DNA of 15,208 bases from an uncultured Clostridium sp. (GTDB lineage Bacteria > Bacillota > Clostridia > Lachnospirales > Lachnospiraceae). A model generated the notes under the pieces. That model was not told the DNA's origin. It made no database searches and was given only the letters and a program-made list of their open reading frames with translations. Numbering within the stretch: position 1 is the stretch's first letter; the number at the start of each line of letters is the position of its first letter. The translations under genes were made by a program, and so were the position numbers. Shown piece by piece: positions 1 through 7,512 of the stretch. Where the stretch lies: assembly GCA_900551225.1 (NCBI GenBank), contig URUZ01000090.1, forward strand, positions 1-15,208, read 5' to 3'.

Positions 1-43
1 ACTAGATCGCTCGTCGGCAGCGTCAGATGTGTATAAGAGACAG
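1..43 (+). other. Illumina Nextera i5 index plus transposase adapter (assembly artefact)
   Basis: Positions 11-43 match the Nextera Read 1 transposase adapter, ending in the 19-base mosaic end AGATGTGTATAAGAGACAG at 25-43. Positions 3-10 (TAGATCGC) match the i5 index known as N501/S501, and AC at 1-2 fits the end of the index primer arm. The order primer-index-adapter is exactly that of a library molecule, so this is untrimmed sequencing adapter at a contig end. Genomic sequence begins at about 44. The match is from memory of the published adapter sequences. Confidence 0.97.
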
Positions 44-62
44 CATATGGGCGGGGTGAATT

Positions 63-980
63 ATGAAAGATCATGGTTTCAGAGGGTGGTATAAAAGAAA
101 ATGTAGCGTAGCTTTTCCTTTATTATTAATTTTGCCTACATTGGCATTCTTAATTGTATTCTGCATCTATCCAATGGTCCGGGGATTTGGATATTCACTG
201 ACGAATTATGAGAGAAGCAACCCCTTAGAGTACCAGTTTGTTGGATTGAAAAATTTTGTAAAAATTTTCAAGGAAGATAAAATTTTTAAGGGAGCATTGC
301 TGATTTCTGTGAAATGGGTAGTGCTTCAGGTGGGGCTCCAGCTTGTGCTTGGTATGATTTTTGCCCTGATTTTAAATCAGAAGTTTATGGGCAGGGGCTT
401 TGTCAGAACATTTTGTTTTGCTCCTTGGGCAGTATCCGGGGTACTGACCACCATGCTGTGGCTTTTGATTTACAATGAACACATTGGCCTTCTCAACCAT
501 GTTTTAAAATTTCTGGGAATGAAATCAATGACAAAGGCCTGGATACAAAATCTGGATACAGCATTTGGAGCCCTGGTGCTGGCAGAGCTGTGGAGAGGAA
601 TCCCATTTTTTGCCATCAGCCTTTTGGGAGGCCTGCAGACGGTTTCCGGGGAACTTTACGAGTCGGCCAAAATTGACGGGGCAAATTCCTGGAATTGCTT
701 CTGGAAAATCACACTGCCTTATATGAAAGAGTCCATCGTGTTTGCAGCACTGATGAGAACCATATGGGAATTCCGTTCAGTGGATATGATTATCACCATG
801 ACCAACGGCGGTCCCGTTCGCAAGACGCTGACTCTTCCAATCTATATGTACCAGACGTCCATTACCAACGGAAAGTATGGCTATGGTTCGGCGCTGACGG
901 TGATTCTGTTTGTGATTATGAGTATCTATGTATTCTGTTACCTGAAGCTGAATGATTTTGGAAAGGGGGTGAATGAGTGA
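63..980 (+). CDS. Sugar ABC transporter permease, MalF/UgpA type
   Basis: A 305-residue inner-membrane permease of the carbohydrate-uptake (CUT1) ABC family; it forms the translocation channel with the permease encoded next. About six hydrophobic segments are visible, near residues 17-37, 85-105, 116-137, 168-190, 224-240 and 276-296. The cytoplasmic EAA loop that contacts the ATPase lies at about 197-220 and has the expected pattern (ESAKIDG, then I-x-LP). The ATG has GGGGTG at 53-58 as a ribosome binding site, all downstream of the adapter. No ATPase gene is in the window; such systems in Firmicutes often share an MsmX-type ATPase. The gene is visibly AT-richer than those further right. What lies upstream is unknown because the contig ends here. 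The substrate class, a sugar or glycoside, is inferred from family and context. Confidence 0.93.
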   Translation: MKDHGFRGWYKRKCSVAFPLLLILPTLAFLIVFCIYPMVRGFGYSLTNYERSNPLEYQFVGLKNFVKIFKEDKIFKGALLISVKWVVLQVGLQLVLGMIFALILNQKFMGRGFVRTFCFAPWAVSGVLTTMLWLLIYNEHIGLLNHVLKFLGMKSMTKAWIQNLDTAFGALVLAELWRGIPFFAISLLGGLQTVSGELYESAKIDGANSWNCFWKITLPYMKESIVFAALMRTIWEFRSVDMIITMTNGGPVRKTLTLPIYMYQTSITNGKYGYGSALTVILFVIMSIYVFCYLKLNDFGKGVNE

Positions 981-1822
981 TGGATATGAAGACGAAGAAA
1001 CGGTTAAAACGTATTTTTACACTGTGGGTTCCTATGCTTCTATTTCTGATATTTATTGGTATTCCCCTTTTCTGGGCACTGTCCCTTTCGTTCAGGGAAG
1101 GGAGAGATATCATCAGCGGCAGTTTTAAACTGCTTCCCAATCCTGTAACAACCGCTAACTATGTCTATGTATGGGTAAAGAACCACTTGTCAGGTTTTTT
1201 TGGAAATAGTATGTTATTGTCTTTTGGCGCAGTGGGCGTAATTGCGGTTCTATCGCTGTTTAACGGGTATGCGCTGAGCCGGTTCAATTTTCCGTTTAAG
1301 AATGCATTTATGATTTTACTCTTGATGACACAGATGATCCCCATCATTTTTAATATGACATCCATTTTCCTATTGATGAGTCGTATGAAACTGACCAACT
1401 CCATGTTTGGGATTATATTGCTGTACATCGCATCCGGGCTTCCATATAACAGCCTGATGATGAAGAGTTTTATTGGAGGCGTACCGCGGGAAATTGATGA
1501 GGCGGCGGCCATTGACGGATGTAACAGGCTTCAGATCATTTTCAAGGTGATCCTGCCGACTGTGATGCCGGGGTTCACAACTGTAATTGCGTATGCATTT
1601 ATTACCTGCTGGAATGAGTATCTGCTGGCCTATACGCTGCTGACAGATTCCAAAAAGTTTCCCATATCAGTAGGATTAAAATATTTAGTAGGCGAGTACA
1701 GCACAGATTACGCGGTGCTGGCGGCAGGAAGTATCATTGCACTGATTCCCCCTGTGATCCTGTTTGCATATGTCCAGAAGAATCTGGTCAGCGGCATGAG
1801 TGCAGGGGCAGTGAAAGGGTAA
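980..1822 (+). CDS. Sugar ABC transporter permease, MalG/UgpE type
   Basis: The second CUT1 permease, 280 residues from the ATG at 980. A GTG at 977 in the same frame is an equally placed alternative that adds one residue. The gene overlaps the upstream stop codon, so the two permeases are probably translationally coupled. The AGGGGG run just upstream serves as ribosome binding site for either start. About six membrane segments are seen. The EAA loop is at 171-193 (EIDEAAAIDG, then ILP), and the C-terminus SGMSAGAVKG resembles the conserved MalG end. The protein pairs with the upstream permease and the lipoprotein downstream to import a carbohydrate. The family call is firm; the substrate is not determinable. 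Confidence 0.93.
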   Translation: MDMKTKKRLKRIFTLWVPMLLFLIFIGIPLFWALSLSFREGRDIISGSFKLLPNPVTTANYVYVWVKNHLSGFFGNSMLLSFGAVGVIAVLSLFNGYALSRFNFPFKNAFMILLLMTQMIPIIFNMTSIFLLMSRMKLTNSMFGIILLYIASGLPYNSLMMKSFIGGVPREIDEAAAIDGCNRLQIIFKVILPTVMPGFTTVIAYAFITCWNEYLLAYTLLTDSKKFPISVGLKYLVGEYSTDYAVLAAGSIIALIPPVILFAYVQKNLVSGMSAGAVKG

Positions 1823-1853
1823 AGCATCAGAAAATACACAAAGGAGAAGGAGA

Positions 1854-3236
1854 ATGAAAAAAATGATGAAGAAGTGGAAACAGGCCACGGCGCTAATGAT
1901 GGCAGCAGCTATGTTTATGACTGCCTGCGGAGGAAGCGGGACAGCCACCCAGAAGGCGCCGGACGCTACAGGCGGTACGGAAACAGGTGCTGTTGAGGAA
2001 ACCGCTGCCACCACGGCAGGGAGCGGAGAGAAAATTACTTTATCGCTCTGGATGTCCTTTGCAACTGCGGACAGGCAGGATTCAGTACAGAAGGTGGTGG
2101 ATGAATATGAGAAGGATCATCCCAATGTAACAGTGGATATCACATTTCTGCCCGATGACGGACTGGATAAAGCGCGGCCTGCCTATGCGGCCGGGGAGGG
2201 GCCGGATGTGTACCGGGTGGGTATTGACCCGGAATTTATCAAGGCTGGTTACGTGATTCCTTTAAACGGGTATGTGGACCAGTGGGACGGCAGAGGAAAT
2301 ATGCTGGAGAGCGCGGTAGAGTATGCAAAGAGCTATGATACAACCGGCGCGGGGAATTTGTACTATATGCCTATAGGCGCAACGGTTACCACATTCTGGG
2401 TGCGCAGTGACTGGATGAAGGAGGCGGGAGTAAATATTGATACATGGGACGGCTTTTTTAAAGCAGTTCCAGCTATGACAGATCCGTCCAGGGACCGCTA
2501 TGGCCTGGCGATCCGCGGCGGTTCAGGGGGAATGCTGTTCCTGGAAGCTATGATGTATTCTTACTCTGGCCTGACTTCTCTGTTTGATGAAAATGGGAAA
2601 ACCACCATTAATGATCCTAAGCATGTGGAGTTCGTTAACCAGTATCTGGGATTTTACAATGTATGCACAGCGGAGGGGGATATTGGCTATGATTATAAAG
2701 CCCTATCAGCGGCATTTGACTCTCAGAATGCAGGAATCATTATACATAATCTGGGATCAGCCAATGACCACCTGAGCGCATTTGATGGTGATATGTCTAA
2801 ATTTGAAGCCAAAGGTATGCCGCTGAATGAAAAAGGGACTTCCGTGAATCCCATGAAGGCTGATGATGGATTCATGATTTCTTCCACATGTAAGTATCCC
2901 CAGGAGGCGTTCGATTTGATTTCCAGATTCTCCCAGGGAGAAGGCCTCAGCGAACACTGCCGCCAGTGGGGTAATATTCCTATGAACAAAGAGGTGCTGG
3001 AAACTGCGGCATGGATCAAAGAATATCCCTGGTTCCAGGCAGCGGCAGATCTGCTGTTAAGTGATACAACTGTATTTTACGATGGATATGTATGGCTGCC
3101 AAACAGAAAAAATATTCTGAACGAGATGCAGACGTATTCCCAGGAAGTGATGGTTGGCCAGCTCTCATCGCAGGAATTTCTGGATATGTGGGCGGAAATG
3201 GTTCAGAAAGATTACGATGATAATGTAAAAAAATAA
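1854..3236 (+). CDS. Extracellular solute-binding lipoprotein of sugar ABC transporter (family 1)
   Basis: A 460-residue substrate-binding protein that captures the sugar outside the cell and delivers it to the two permeases encoded just upstream. It begins with a basic stretch (MKKMMKKWK), a hydrophobic segment at 11-22 and a lipobox ending MTAC, with the lipidated cysteine at residue 25. A Gly/Ser/Thr/Ala-rich linker follows, then the mature domain starting around KITLSLWM. The internal pattern (AAGEGPDVYRV, then PLNGYVDQW) is typical of CUT1 binding proteins. The ribosome binding site is AAGGAGAAGGAG directly upstream of the ATG. The gene comes after the permeases, whereas in many sugar ABC operons it is first. 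The ligand cannot be inferred from sequence. Confidence 0.94.
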   Translation: MKKMMKKWKQATALMMAAAMFMTACGGSGTATQKAPDATGGTETGAVEETAATTAGSGEKITLSLWMSFATADRQDSVQKVVDEYEKDHPNVTVDITFLPDDGLDKARPAYAAGEGPDVYRVGIDPEFIKAGYVIPLNGYVDQWDGRGNMLESAVEYAKSYDTTGAGNLYYMPIGATVTTFWVRSDWMKEAGVNIDTWDGFFKAVPAMTDPSRDRYGLAIRGGSGGMLFLEAMMYSYSGLTSLFDENGKTTINDPKHVEFVNQYLGFYNVCTAEGDIGYDYKALSAAFDSQNAGIIIHNLGSANDHLSAFDGDMSKFEAKGMPLNEKGTSVNPMKADDGFMISSTCKYPQEAFDLISRFSQGEGLSEHCRQWGNIPMNKEVLETAAWIKEYPWFQAAADLLLSDTTVFYDGYVWLPNRKNILNEMQTYSQEVMVGQLSSQEFLDMWAEMVQKDYDDNVKK

Positions 3237-3286
3237 CAGCCATGGTTATCGTATCTGTGGTACAATTTGACTGACGGAGGGGTGTA

Positions 3287-4327
3287 TTGAGCTATCAGAG
3301 AGATTTCAAGAACAGAATAAAAATAGGGGTGGTTGGAGCGGGGTCCCATTGCTACAGAAATATTTTACCTGCGCTGACCTACCTGCCCGTGGAACTGGCT
3401 GCGGTTTGCGATGTGAACCGGGAAGCGGTGGAATACACCGCCAGACAGTATGGAGCCAGGGCGTATACCAGCACAGCAAAGCTGTACCAGGAAGAGCCGG
3501 ATGTGGAGGCTGTATTCATCAGTGTGGGGGCCAGCCTCCACACTGGGCTGGTGATCGAGGCGCTGGATGCCGGGAAGCATGTGTGGGTGGAAAAACCGGT
3601 TGCGGTCCGGGCCTCCCAGGTGGAGGAGATGATGGCCCATGCAGGTCAGAAGGTGGTGGTCGCCGGGCTGAAGAAGGCTTTTACACCGGCGGCTGAGAAG
3701 GCCAGAGAGGTTGTTAATTCCCCGCAGTATGGTCATCTGCATTCTATCCTGGCCGTGTATCCTATGAATATGCCTGAAAATGGTGAGCAGATTTTGAGGG
3801 AAGGCAAAACGCCTAACTGGCTGCGCAATGGCGTGCATCCGCTTTCCTTTATGGTAGGAGTAGCAGGAAATGTGGACACTGTGCAGACTGTGGTTAATGG
3901 TGACGGTTTTGGAGTTGTGCTGCTTACATTTTGCAGCGGGGTTATGGGGACTCTTCATCTGGCCTCAGGGCCGCAGCCGGATATTGAGCGTTACAGTTTG
4001 TTCGGAGAGAACTGGCAGATGGATATTGAGGATGCCAGAATTGCTTTGAGGCGTGGAATCAGCGATTTCAACTACCGTCAGACCACCAGCTATGTGTCGC
4101 CGGAGGACCAGGGCGGAACCCTTGTCTGGGATGCTAACAGCTGTGTGGCTACCCTGGAGAATAAGGCTGAGTTCGTCCAGGGCATGTACGGGGAGATGAA
4201 ATACTTCTGCGATTGTATTTTAGAACACCGCCGGCCGGTTCTGGGAAGTCTGGAGTCTGCGTGGGAGGTTATGAAGATCTATGAGGCGGCATTGCTGTCC
4301 AGAGGGGATCCTGTAAAGATTCATTGA
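3287..4327 (+). CDS. Gfo/Idh/MocA-family NAD(P)-dependent oxidoreductase
   Basis: A 346-residue dehydrogenase predicted to oxidise or reduce a sugar, sugar acid, cyclitol or glycoside in the cytoplasm with NAD(P). The N-terminal Rossmann motif is G14-VV-G17-A-G19, and the family signature EKP is at 102-104. A likely catalytic histidine is H184 in NGVHPLSF. The start is TTG at 3287, chosen because GGAGGGG at 3276-3282 lies directly upstream, the Rossmann fold begins 10 residues later, and no in-frame ATG exists near the N-terminus. The gene follows the binding protein by 50 bases and precedes a TIM-barrel isomerase. This pairing recurs in pathways that start by oxidising a sugar, for example D-apiose dehydrogenase or 3-keto-glycoside formation. 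The substrate is not determinable. Confidence 0.92.
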   Translation: MSYQRDFKNRIKIGVVGAGSHCYRNILPALTYLPVELAAVCDVNREAVEYTARQYGARAYTSTAKLYQEEPDVEAVFISVGASLHTGLVIEALDAGKHVWVEKPVAVRASQVEEMMAHAGQKVVVAGLKKAFTPAAEKAREVVNSPQYGHLHSILAVYPMNMPENGEQILREGKTPNWLRNGVHPLSFMVGVAGNVDTVQTVVNGDGFGVVLLTFCSGVMGTLHLASGPQPDIERYSLFGENWQMDIEDARIALRRGISDFNYRQTTSYVSPEDQGGTLVWDANSCVATLENKAEFVQGMYGEMKYFCDCILEHRRPVLGSLESAWEVMKIYEAALLSRGDPVKIH

Positions 4328-4341
4328 TATAAGGAGACATT

Positions 4342-5106
4342 GTGATCAGATTTGGAATTTGCACAGATATGGAATATGCTGATGGAGTGAAAGCCGCGGG
4401 GTATGATTACATAGAGCTGAAGACTTATGATATAGCCTTGGCAAAGGAAGCTGTGTTTGAGGAGTGGAGAGCTCGTCTGGAAGCGCTTAAGCTGCCCTGT
4501 GAAGCGGTTAATTTCTTCTATCCGCCGTCACTGAAGGTAGTAGGACCGGATATCGACCGTGGGAGCATTTTTAAGTACATCGGCCAGGCCCTGGAGCGGG
4601 CGGGACGTATGGGTGTCTCCATGATTACAGTGGGAAGCTCTAAGTCCCGTATGATTCCGGAAGGCTTTACAAAAGAGCGGGCGATGGAACAATTCGCGGA
4701 ACAGCTTTATTATGCGGGAGAACTGGCTGGGCCTTTGGGGATTACGGTTGCCATTGAACCGATCCGGCCGTCCTCCACCAATTTTATCAATACCATAGGC
4801 CAGGCTGCGGCCCTGTGCCGACTGACAGGGCACCCTTCAGTGAAGATCATGGCTGATTATTACCAGATGCATGGAGCGGGGGATGGCGTGGGGGAAGTGG
4901 CCCGGTACCAGGAGCTGATCCGCCATTTACATACAATTGAAGTAGAGCGTAAGTGTTATCCGCAGAATCCGGGGGATAAAGGGCAGAAAGCCTTGTTTTC
5001 AGCGTATCACGGCGACCGGGCCAGCATAGAAGGGGCTGATTTTACAACGGAGCAGGCTGCACGGACGGCCTTGGAGGCACTGCGAAGCTATGCGGGACTT
5101 TTATAA
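4342..5106 (+). CDS. Xylose isomerase-like TIM-barrel protein (sugar phosphate isomerase/epimerase family)
   Basis: A 254-residue protein of the xylose isomerase-like TIM-barrel superfamily (AP endonuclease 2 fold). Members isomerise, epimerise, dehydrate or decarboxylate sugars and keto acids, using a divalent metal. Likely metal ligands are E139 (in AIEPI), D172 (in IMADYYQMH), H197 (in LHTIE) and E230 (in SIEGADF), so the metal site looks intact. The start is GTG at 4342, with AAGGAGA at 4331-4337 upstream; the first strand (IRFGICTDM) begins at once, which supports this start. It lies 14 bases behind the oxidoreductase. That placement suggests it acts on the oxidoreductase product or on the imported sugar. 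The family is firm; the reaction is unknown. Confidence 0.88.
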   Translation: MIRFGICTDMEYADGVKAAGYDYIELKTYDIALAKEAVFEEWRARLEALKLPCEAVNFFYPPSLKVVGPDIDRGSIFKYIGQALERAGRMGVSMITVGSSKSRMIPEGFTKERAMEQFAEQLYYAGELAGPLGITVAIEPIRPSSTNFINTIGQAAALCRLTGHPSVKIMADYYQMHGAGDGVGEVARYQELIRHLHTIEVERKCYPQNPGDKGQKALFSAYHGDRASIEGADFTTEQAARTALEALRSYAGLL

Positions 5107-5140
5107 TATGGGCTGCATTTAAGGAGAAGAAAGGAAACAG

Positions 5141-6175
5141 ATGATGGAACAACGGGAAAAAGATGGCAGGACGCAGATTACTATACGGGAGATTGCAAAG
5201 GAGGCGAAGGTTTCTCTTGGCACGGTTTCCCATGTGCTGAATAATACTGCCACTGTTTCTGAGGAGAAGCGGAAGGCTGTGATGGCGGCGGTGGAGAAGC
5301 TGGACTATAAGCCCAACCAGGCAGCCCGCATGCTGAAAAATAAAAATTCCAAAACCATAGGTCTGTTGATTCCGGACATCGGGAACCCCTATTATGCAGA
5401 GCTTGCAAGAGGCGTGGAGGATATGGCCAATCGCCACGATTATACGGTGCTGGTCTGTAACAATGACCGCAATCCCAAGAAGGAGGAACGGTATCTGTCC
5501 ACCTTGTCCAACAAGCAGGTGGATGGTGTGATTATTGTGAAGCTGGCCAATGAACTGGGAAAGTTAAAGGAATATTTCTCACCCCGGCAGATCGTGCTGA
5601 TTGACAGCGGTGAACTGGCTGAGGAGAGCCTGATCCAGACTGTGAACCTGGATGAAAAGGAAGGCGCGGCCCTGGCTATGAATTACCTGTACCATAACGG
5701 ACACCGCAGGATTGCGCACATAGCAGGACTACTGGAGTCCAACAGCAGCCGGGAAAGAAAGTGGGCCTACTGCCATTTTATGAACGGTATCGGAACGCCG
5801 GACGACCAGCTTGTAATCGAGAATGGAAAATACAGCTATTACGGCGGTTACCAGGCCATGAAAATTATCATGGAGAGGGACTCGTCCATCACAGGAGTAT
5901 TTGCAGCCAATGATCTGATGGGTATGGGGGCGCTGCAGGCTATCCATGACAGCGGCAGGAATGTGCCAGGTGATATTTCTGTCATTGGCTATGATGATAT
6001 CGAGCCTACGGAATACTGTACCCCCAAGCTGACCACGGTCCGGCAGCCCAAGTATGAGGTGGGGCAGTATGGGATGGCGCTGGCGCTGCGCATGATGGGC
6101 GAGGACGTGGTGGTGCCTCTTCTTCCCAGGAATTCACTTGTGGTGCGCCAGAGTGTGCAAAAGAAAGGGCAATGA
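5141..6175 (+). CDS. LacI-family transcriptional regulator
   Basis: A 344-residue repressor-type regulator. The N-terminal helix-turn-helix spans about residues 13-34 (ITIREIAKEAKVSLGTVSHV) and is followed by VLNN and a hinge region at about 58-68. From about residue 72 a periplasmic-binding-protein-like sensor domain follows (TIGLLIPDIGNPYYAELARG), with typical later motifs such as GVFAANDLMGMGAL and ISVIGYDDIE. It probably senses the imported sugar or a pathway intermediate and controls this gene set. The ATG at 5141 has AAAGGA upstream; the next codon is also ATG. The gene sits in the middle of the catabolic set, which implies autoregulation. No convincing LacI-type palindromic operator was found in the short gaps in view, so the controlled promoter may lie left of the window. 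Confidence 0.95.
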   Translation: MMEQREKDGRTQITIREIAKEAKVSLGTVSHVLNNTATVSEEKRKAVMAAVEKLDYKPNQAARMLKNKNSKTIGLLIPDIGNPYYAELARGVEDMANRHDYTVLVCNNDRNPKKEERYLSTLSNKQVDGVIIVKLANELGKLKEYFSPRQIVLIDSGELAEESLIQTVNLDEKEGAALAMNYLYHNGHRRIAHIAGLLESNSSRERKWAYCHFMNGIGTPDDQLVIENGKYSYYGGYQAMKIIMERDSSITGVFAANDLMGMGALQAIHDSGRNVPGDISVIGYDDIEPTEYCTPKLTTVRQPKYEVGQYGMALALRMMGEDVVVPLLPRNSLVVRQSVQKKGQ

Positions 6176-6176
6176 T

Positions 6177-6689
6177 ATGGCTGCGGCGAAGGAGATTATG
6201 ATTGGCTGTGATCATGGAGGATACAGAATTAAAGAAATAATAAAGGAACACCTGACCGGAACGGGTTACGCTGTGACAGATGTGGGAACTGACTCAGAGA
6301 AAATTGTGAGATACCCATATTATGCGGCCAAGGTGGCCAGGGCTGTGAGCCAGGGTCAGGTGGACAGGGGGATTTTAATCTGTTCGACAGGAATTGGCAT
6401 GAGCATGGTTGCCAATAAGTTTCCAGGCGTGCGCGCAGCGCTTTGCACCAGCACCTACATGGGGAAAATGACAAGGGCACACAACAATGCGAATATCCTG
6501 TGCCTGGGCGGCAGGATTACCGGAGAATACGAAGCTCTGGACATTCTGGATATCTGGCTGAACACGGAATATGAGGGCGGCAGACATGAGATTTCCCTGG
6601 GGCTGATGACCGAGGCGGAGCATGAGATGATGACGGGAAGGCTCTGGAATGAAGCAGATAATAAATGCAGGGCCGTTGGAGGAAAATGA
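6177..6689 (+). CDS. RpiB/LacAB-family sugar-phosphate isomerase
   Basis: A 170-residue aldose-ketose isomerase related to ribose-5-phosphate isomerase B and galactose-6-phosphate isomerase. The family features are GCDHGGYRIKE at 10-20, the active-site cysteine C69 in LICSTGIGMSMVANK, and TRAHNNANILCLGG with H102. The ATG at 6177 was chosen over the upstream in-frame codon at 6138 because AAAGGG lies 7 bases before it, the fold starts there, and it follows the LacI stop by one base. The cysteine is followed by Ser where RpiB proteins usually have Gly, and the usual D-Y-P-D motif reads R-Y-P-Y. Its substrate may therefore not be ribose-5-phosphate. Proteins of this family act on tetrose, pentose or hexose phosphates and also on sulfosugars. 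It is followed one base later by an epimerase gene. Confidence 0.9.
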   Translation: MAAAKEIMIGCDHGGYRIKEIIKEHLTGTGYAVTDVGTDSEKIVRYPYYAAKVARAVSQGQVDRGILICSTGIGMSMVANKFPGVRAALCTSTYMGKMTRAHNNANILCLGGRITGEYEALDILDIWLNTEYEGGRHEISLGLMTEAEHEMMTGRLWNEADNKCRAVGGK

Positions 6690-6690
6690 G

Positions 6691-7503
6691 ATGAAACTGG
6701 CAGTAGCAATAGCAGGGGAAACGGCTCTGGATTCCGCATTTGTAGTTTGGCGCGGATTTGAGACCTCCATAAAAAAGGCCGCTGAGTTTGGCTATGACGG
6801 CGTGGAGCTGGCGTTGAGGCACGGGGATGAGATCCGGCCGGAACATTTAAGAGAACTTTTACAGGAGTACCATATGGAGGTCAGCTGTATCAGCACCGGA
6901 CAGGTGTATGCAGAGACCGGCCTGTATTTTACAGACCAGGACCCAGGGCGGATCAGGGAGCTTACCAACACCTTTAAGGGGCTGATCCGCCTGGCGGCAG
7001 AGTTTGGCGGGATGGTGAACCTTGGAAGGGTCCGGGGGCGTATGGAGGCAGGGGAGGACTTGAAGCAGACAAAAGAATGCTTTTACCAAAGGCTCAGGCC
7101 GGTGGCCGAGTATGCGGCCGGCTGCGGAGTGACGCTTGTGATCGAACCGGTGAACCGCTATGAGATCAACTTTATCAACAGTGTGGATGAAGGCGCTGTG
7201 CTTTTGGATGAATTCCGGATGGATGGGGTAGGGCTTATGCCGGATGTATTTCACATGAATATAGAGGACGACCATATTGGGGACAGTCTGGCCAGAAACC
7301 GGAAGCATGTAAAATATATCCATCTGGCAGACTCCAACCGCCTTGCACCTGGATGGGGGCATCTGAATTTTGAGGAGGTATTTCATGCGCTCCGCGAGAT
7401 CCGGTATGAGGGCTGGGCAGCTGTGGAAATTCTTCCGAAGCCTGAGCCGGACAGCGCAGCCAGACAGGCAGTTGAGTATTTAAGGCAGTATATGGGAAGG
7501 TAA
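6691..7503 (+). CDS. TIM-barrel sugar isomerase/epimerase (tagatose 3-epimerase/hydroxypyruvate isomerase-like)
   Basis: A 270-residue xylose isomerase-like TIM-barrel enzyme. Likely metal ligands are E152 (LVIEPVNRYE), D185 (LMPDVFHMN), H211 (YIHLADSNR) and E246 (AAVEI). The ADSNR-x-x-PGWGHL segment at 213-225 resembles D-tagatose/D-psicose 3-epimerases and related enzymes. The ATG at 6691 was chosen because GGAGG at 6678-6682 precedes it, it lies one base after the RpiB-like gene's stop, and the barrel begins there; the longer frame from 6649 overlaps that gene. The position between an isomerase and a transketolase suggests epimerisation or isomerisation of a ketose or keto-intermediate. 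It shares the core IEP[IV]-x(6)-NFIN with the other TIM-barrel protein of this window, but the two are otherwise clearly different. The exact reaction is unknown. Confidence 0.9.
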   Translation: MKLAVAIAGETALDSAFVVWRGFETSIKKAAEFGYDGVELALRHGDEIRPEHLRELLQEYHMEVSCISTGQVYAETGLYFTDQDPGRIRELTNTFKGLIRLAAEFGGMVNLGRVRGRMEAGEDLKQTKECFYQRLRPVAEYAAGCGVTLVIEPVNRYEINFINSVDEGAVLLDEFRMDGVGLMPDVFHMNIEDDHIGDSLARNRKHVKYIHLADSNRLAPGWGHLNFEEVFHALREIRYEGWAAVEILPKPEPDSAARQAVEYLRQYMGR

Positions 7504-7512
7504 GGGGTTGAC

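Noticed and set aside
25..43. Tn5-type mosaic end suggesting a transposon
   Set aside because: It is preceded by the rest of the Nextera adapter and an i5 index, so it is library adapter and not a natural insertion.
3365..3958. 197-codon - strand frame opposite the oxidoreductase
   Set aside because: It lies fully within a well-supported Gfo/Idh/MocA gene and shows no recognisable domain; treated as a shadow frame.
5102..5107. TATAAT just before the LacI gene as an internal promoter
   Set aside because: It overlaps the stop codon of the preceding gene, and no -35-like hexamer lies at 16-18 bases; TTGGAG at 5071 is 25 bases away.
3237..5140. C-glycoside deglycosidase system (dehydrogenase plus TIM-barrel lyase)
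   Set aside because: The small beta subunit (DUF6379/DgpB-type) that accompanies those enzymes is not present, and the neighbouring transketolase and RpiB-like genes fit a sugar-shuffling pathway better.
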